Positions 12,801 through 14,918 of a stretch of 14,918 bases of DNA are shown here, one piece after another. The notes beneath the pieces were generated by a model. The model searched no databases. It was not told the origin of the DNA and saw nothing but the letters and a program-made list of their open reading frames with translations. A program made the position numbers and the translations under genes. Numbering within the stretch: the first letter of the stretch is position 1; every line of letters begins with the position of its first letter. Origin of the DNA: SIG459 sp045631645 (GTDB taxonomy: Bacteria > Bacillota > Clostridia > Oscillospirales > Oscillospiraceae); NCBI GenBank assembly GCA_045631645.1, contig JAZQVC010000029.1, forward strand, positions 1 through 14,918. Direction: 5' to 3'.

Positions 12801-14918
12801 TTCCGCCGGCAATCTGGACAGCATGGTTGCCCACTACACCGCTGCCAAAAAGCGCCGCAGCGAGGATTTCTATTCCCCCGGAAAGAAAATGGGTCTGCGC
12901 CCCGACCGCGCAAGCATTGTCTATGCCAACAGAGCGAGGGAGGCTTTTCCCGACACCCCCATTATCATAGGTGGTCTGGAAGCAAGCCTGCGCCGCTTTG
13001 CCCATTATGACTATTGGGACGATAAGGTTCGCCGCAGCGTTCTTGTGGATAGCGGCGCTGACCTGCTCATATACGGCATGGCCGAGCGCGCAACACTGGA
13101 AGTTGCTGCCCTGCTGAAGAAAAAGACCCCCATTTCCGAGATTACGGGTGTTCGCGGCACCGCATATATGACCAAGACCCCCGAAGTTTGCCCCTTTGAG
13201 GCTCTTGAAGTGCCGGGCTTCGATGAATGCTGCGATTCTCCACGCTTCTATGCTCAGGCAACCAAGATAGAGTATGATGAACATGACCCCATAAGGGGCA
13301 GAGCCCTGCTCCAAAACCACGGAGACAGAACCTTGGTTGTCACGCCCCCTCAGCTGCCTTTGGACAGCAAGGGTTTGGACACCGTTGCCGAGTTCCCCTA
13401 TGCACGCTGGTATCACCCCATGTATGAGGATATGGGCGGCGTTCCCGCCATTGAAGAGGTGCGCTTTTCCGTCACCCATAACCGAGGTTGTTTCGGTGGC
13501 TGCAACTTCTGCGCCCTTGCCTTCCATCAGGGCAGAATGGTAACAAGCCGCAGCATAGACTCCGTTGTCCGCGAGGTCGAAGCCTTCACATCTTGCCCCG
13601 ACTTCAAGGGCTATGTCAGCGATGTTGGCGGCCCCACCGCAAACTTCCGCCATCCCAGCTGCCAAAAGCAGCTTAAAGACGGCATGTGCAAGAGAAACTG
13701 CCTCGCCCCCACCCCCTGTCCCAACCTTGACCCCGACCACAGCGAATACCTGAAGCTGCTGCGCCGCTTGCGCTCCATCCCCGGAGTGAAAAAGGTCTTC
13801 ATCCGCTCCGGTATCCGCTATGACTATATGCTGCAGGAGGAAAACAGCGAGTTTTTCTCCGAACTTGTAAAATATCATATCTCCGGTCAGCTTCGCGTTG
13901 CTCCCGAGCACTGCGTGGATGGAGTGCTGGACTATATGGGCAAGCCCCATGTGGCAGTTTATGAAAAGTTCCTTGATAAATATCAGCGCCTCAACCAGCG
14001 CTATGAGCAGAAGCAGTTTGCTGTGCCCTATCTGATGAGCAGCCACCCCGGCTGCACATTGCAGGATGCGGTTGCGCTGGCTGAATATCTCAATAAGCGC
14101 CATCGTCAGCCCGAGCAGGTGCAGGATTTTTACCCCACCCCCGGCACTATCTCCACCTGCATGTATTATACGGGCATTGACCCCCGCACTATGAAAGAGG
14201 TTTATGTTGCAAAATCCTTCGGCGAGAAGGCCATGCAAAGAGCCCTTCTGCAGTGGAAGCGCCCCGAAAAGCGTCAGGCGGTTATCGCTGCCCTGAAGGC
14301 AGCAGGCAGAACAGACCTTATAGGCTTCGGACAGGAGTGCCTCATCCGCCCCGATTATTCCCCCAGAAAGAAAGCACCTGCCAAGAAGGTGGAGGAAAAA
14401 GTTCCCGAAAAGCCCAAAAAGCCCGAATATAAGGCAGGATGGGCAAAGCCCAAGGCCAAGAAAAATGCTCGCCCCCAGAAGAAGGGCGGACGCAGTAAAT
14501 GATTTCCCTTATTAAGCAGCAGCCAGTTTTGATATTGCTTGCCTACCTTGTGATAATCAACGCCTGCCTCTTTTTCATGATGGGGGCAGATAAGCGCAAG
14601 GCAAAAAAAGGAAAGATGCGAATCCCGGAGGCAAAGCTATTCCTCTTCGCAATACTGGGCGGAAGTATAGGCGGAATTGCAGGCATTTACCTTTTCCGCC
14701 ATAAGACCAAGCATAAAAGCTTCACTGTAGGCTTCCCTCTCATACTGCTTTTCCAGCTTGCCTTGGCGGCGGTCATAATGTTTATATGAAAAAAGAGCCA
14801 ACCTTTGAAAGGTTGGCTCTTTGTCATTTTTGTTTAGCCCTCGCCACCGGGAACTTCAGTTACTGCGGGGGGAGGAGTGGGAGTGGGATCAACTGCAGGG
14901 GGAGGTGTGGGTGTGGTC

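Overview
The window looks like chromosomal DNA from an uncultured gut-type Clostridia bacterium (Bacillota, plausibly Oscillospirales). The grounds are: strong AAGGAG/GGAGG-type ribosome binding sites, sigma-A-like promoters with near-consensus boxes, hairpin-plus-U-tract terminators, two TTG start codons, a csaB-type cell-wall polysaccharide pyruvyltransferase, and gene deserts built from hairpin-forming interspersed repeats of a style I associate with these genomes. The taxonomic call is inference.

Layout. (1) 2-3880, plus strand: a 5'-truncated cyclase/kynurenine-formamidase-like metallohydrolase, a 3-hydroxyacyl-CoA-dehydrogenase-like oxidoreductase, and a sodium:solute symporter. They share a strongly biased codon usage (Lys almost always AAG, Ile mostly ATC) suggesting high expression, and look like one uptake-and-catabolism module for an unidentified small organic substrate. 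A 347-bp structured spacer precedes the symporter and a strong terminator follows it. (2) 3941-4560: about 600 bp with no credible gene, a mosaic of at least nine hairpin modules between convergent genes. (3) 4600-5706, minus strand: a CitMHS/ArsB-type anion permease (TTG start), divergent from (4) 5853-8677, a GPH/MelB-type symporter whose stop codon overlaps the start of a membrane-anchored M20 metallopeptidase. (5) 8722-9843, minus strand: csaB (TTG start). (6) 9970-12193, plus strand: a histidine phosphatase-GNAT fusion followed after 1 nt by a PPP-like phosphoesterase with an SH3-like tail. (7) 12204-12494: a second copy of the ~290-bp composite repeat seen at 4006-4294. (8) 12562-14789: a YgiQ-type radical SAM protein overlapping by 4 nt with a DUF1294 membrane protein. 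(9) 14834-14918, minus strand: the proline-rich C-terminal end of a gene running off the window.

Regulation visible in the sequence: four promoter candidates (two back-to-back at 5747-5821 and two facing each other at 9862-9933) and four intrinsic terminators, at least three of which are shared by convergent genes or lie where convergent genes meet.

Most coding content is ordinary accessory metabolism and I see no defence system, mobile element, CRISPR array or RNA gene. The most interesting non-routine signal is the duplicated composite repeat: its two copies differ by compensatory changes in stems while the reading frame is not conserved, so it behaves as a structured nucleic acid element. 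Next are the phosphatase-GNAT plus phosphoesterase-SH3 pair and the NADP-like signature in the dehydrogenase.
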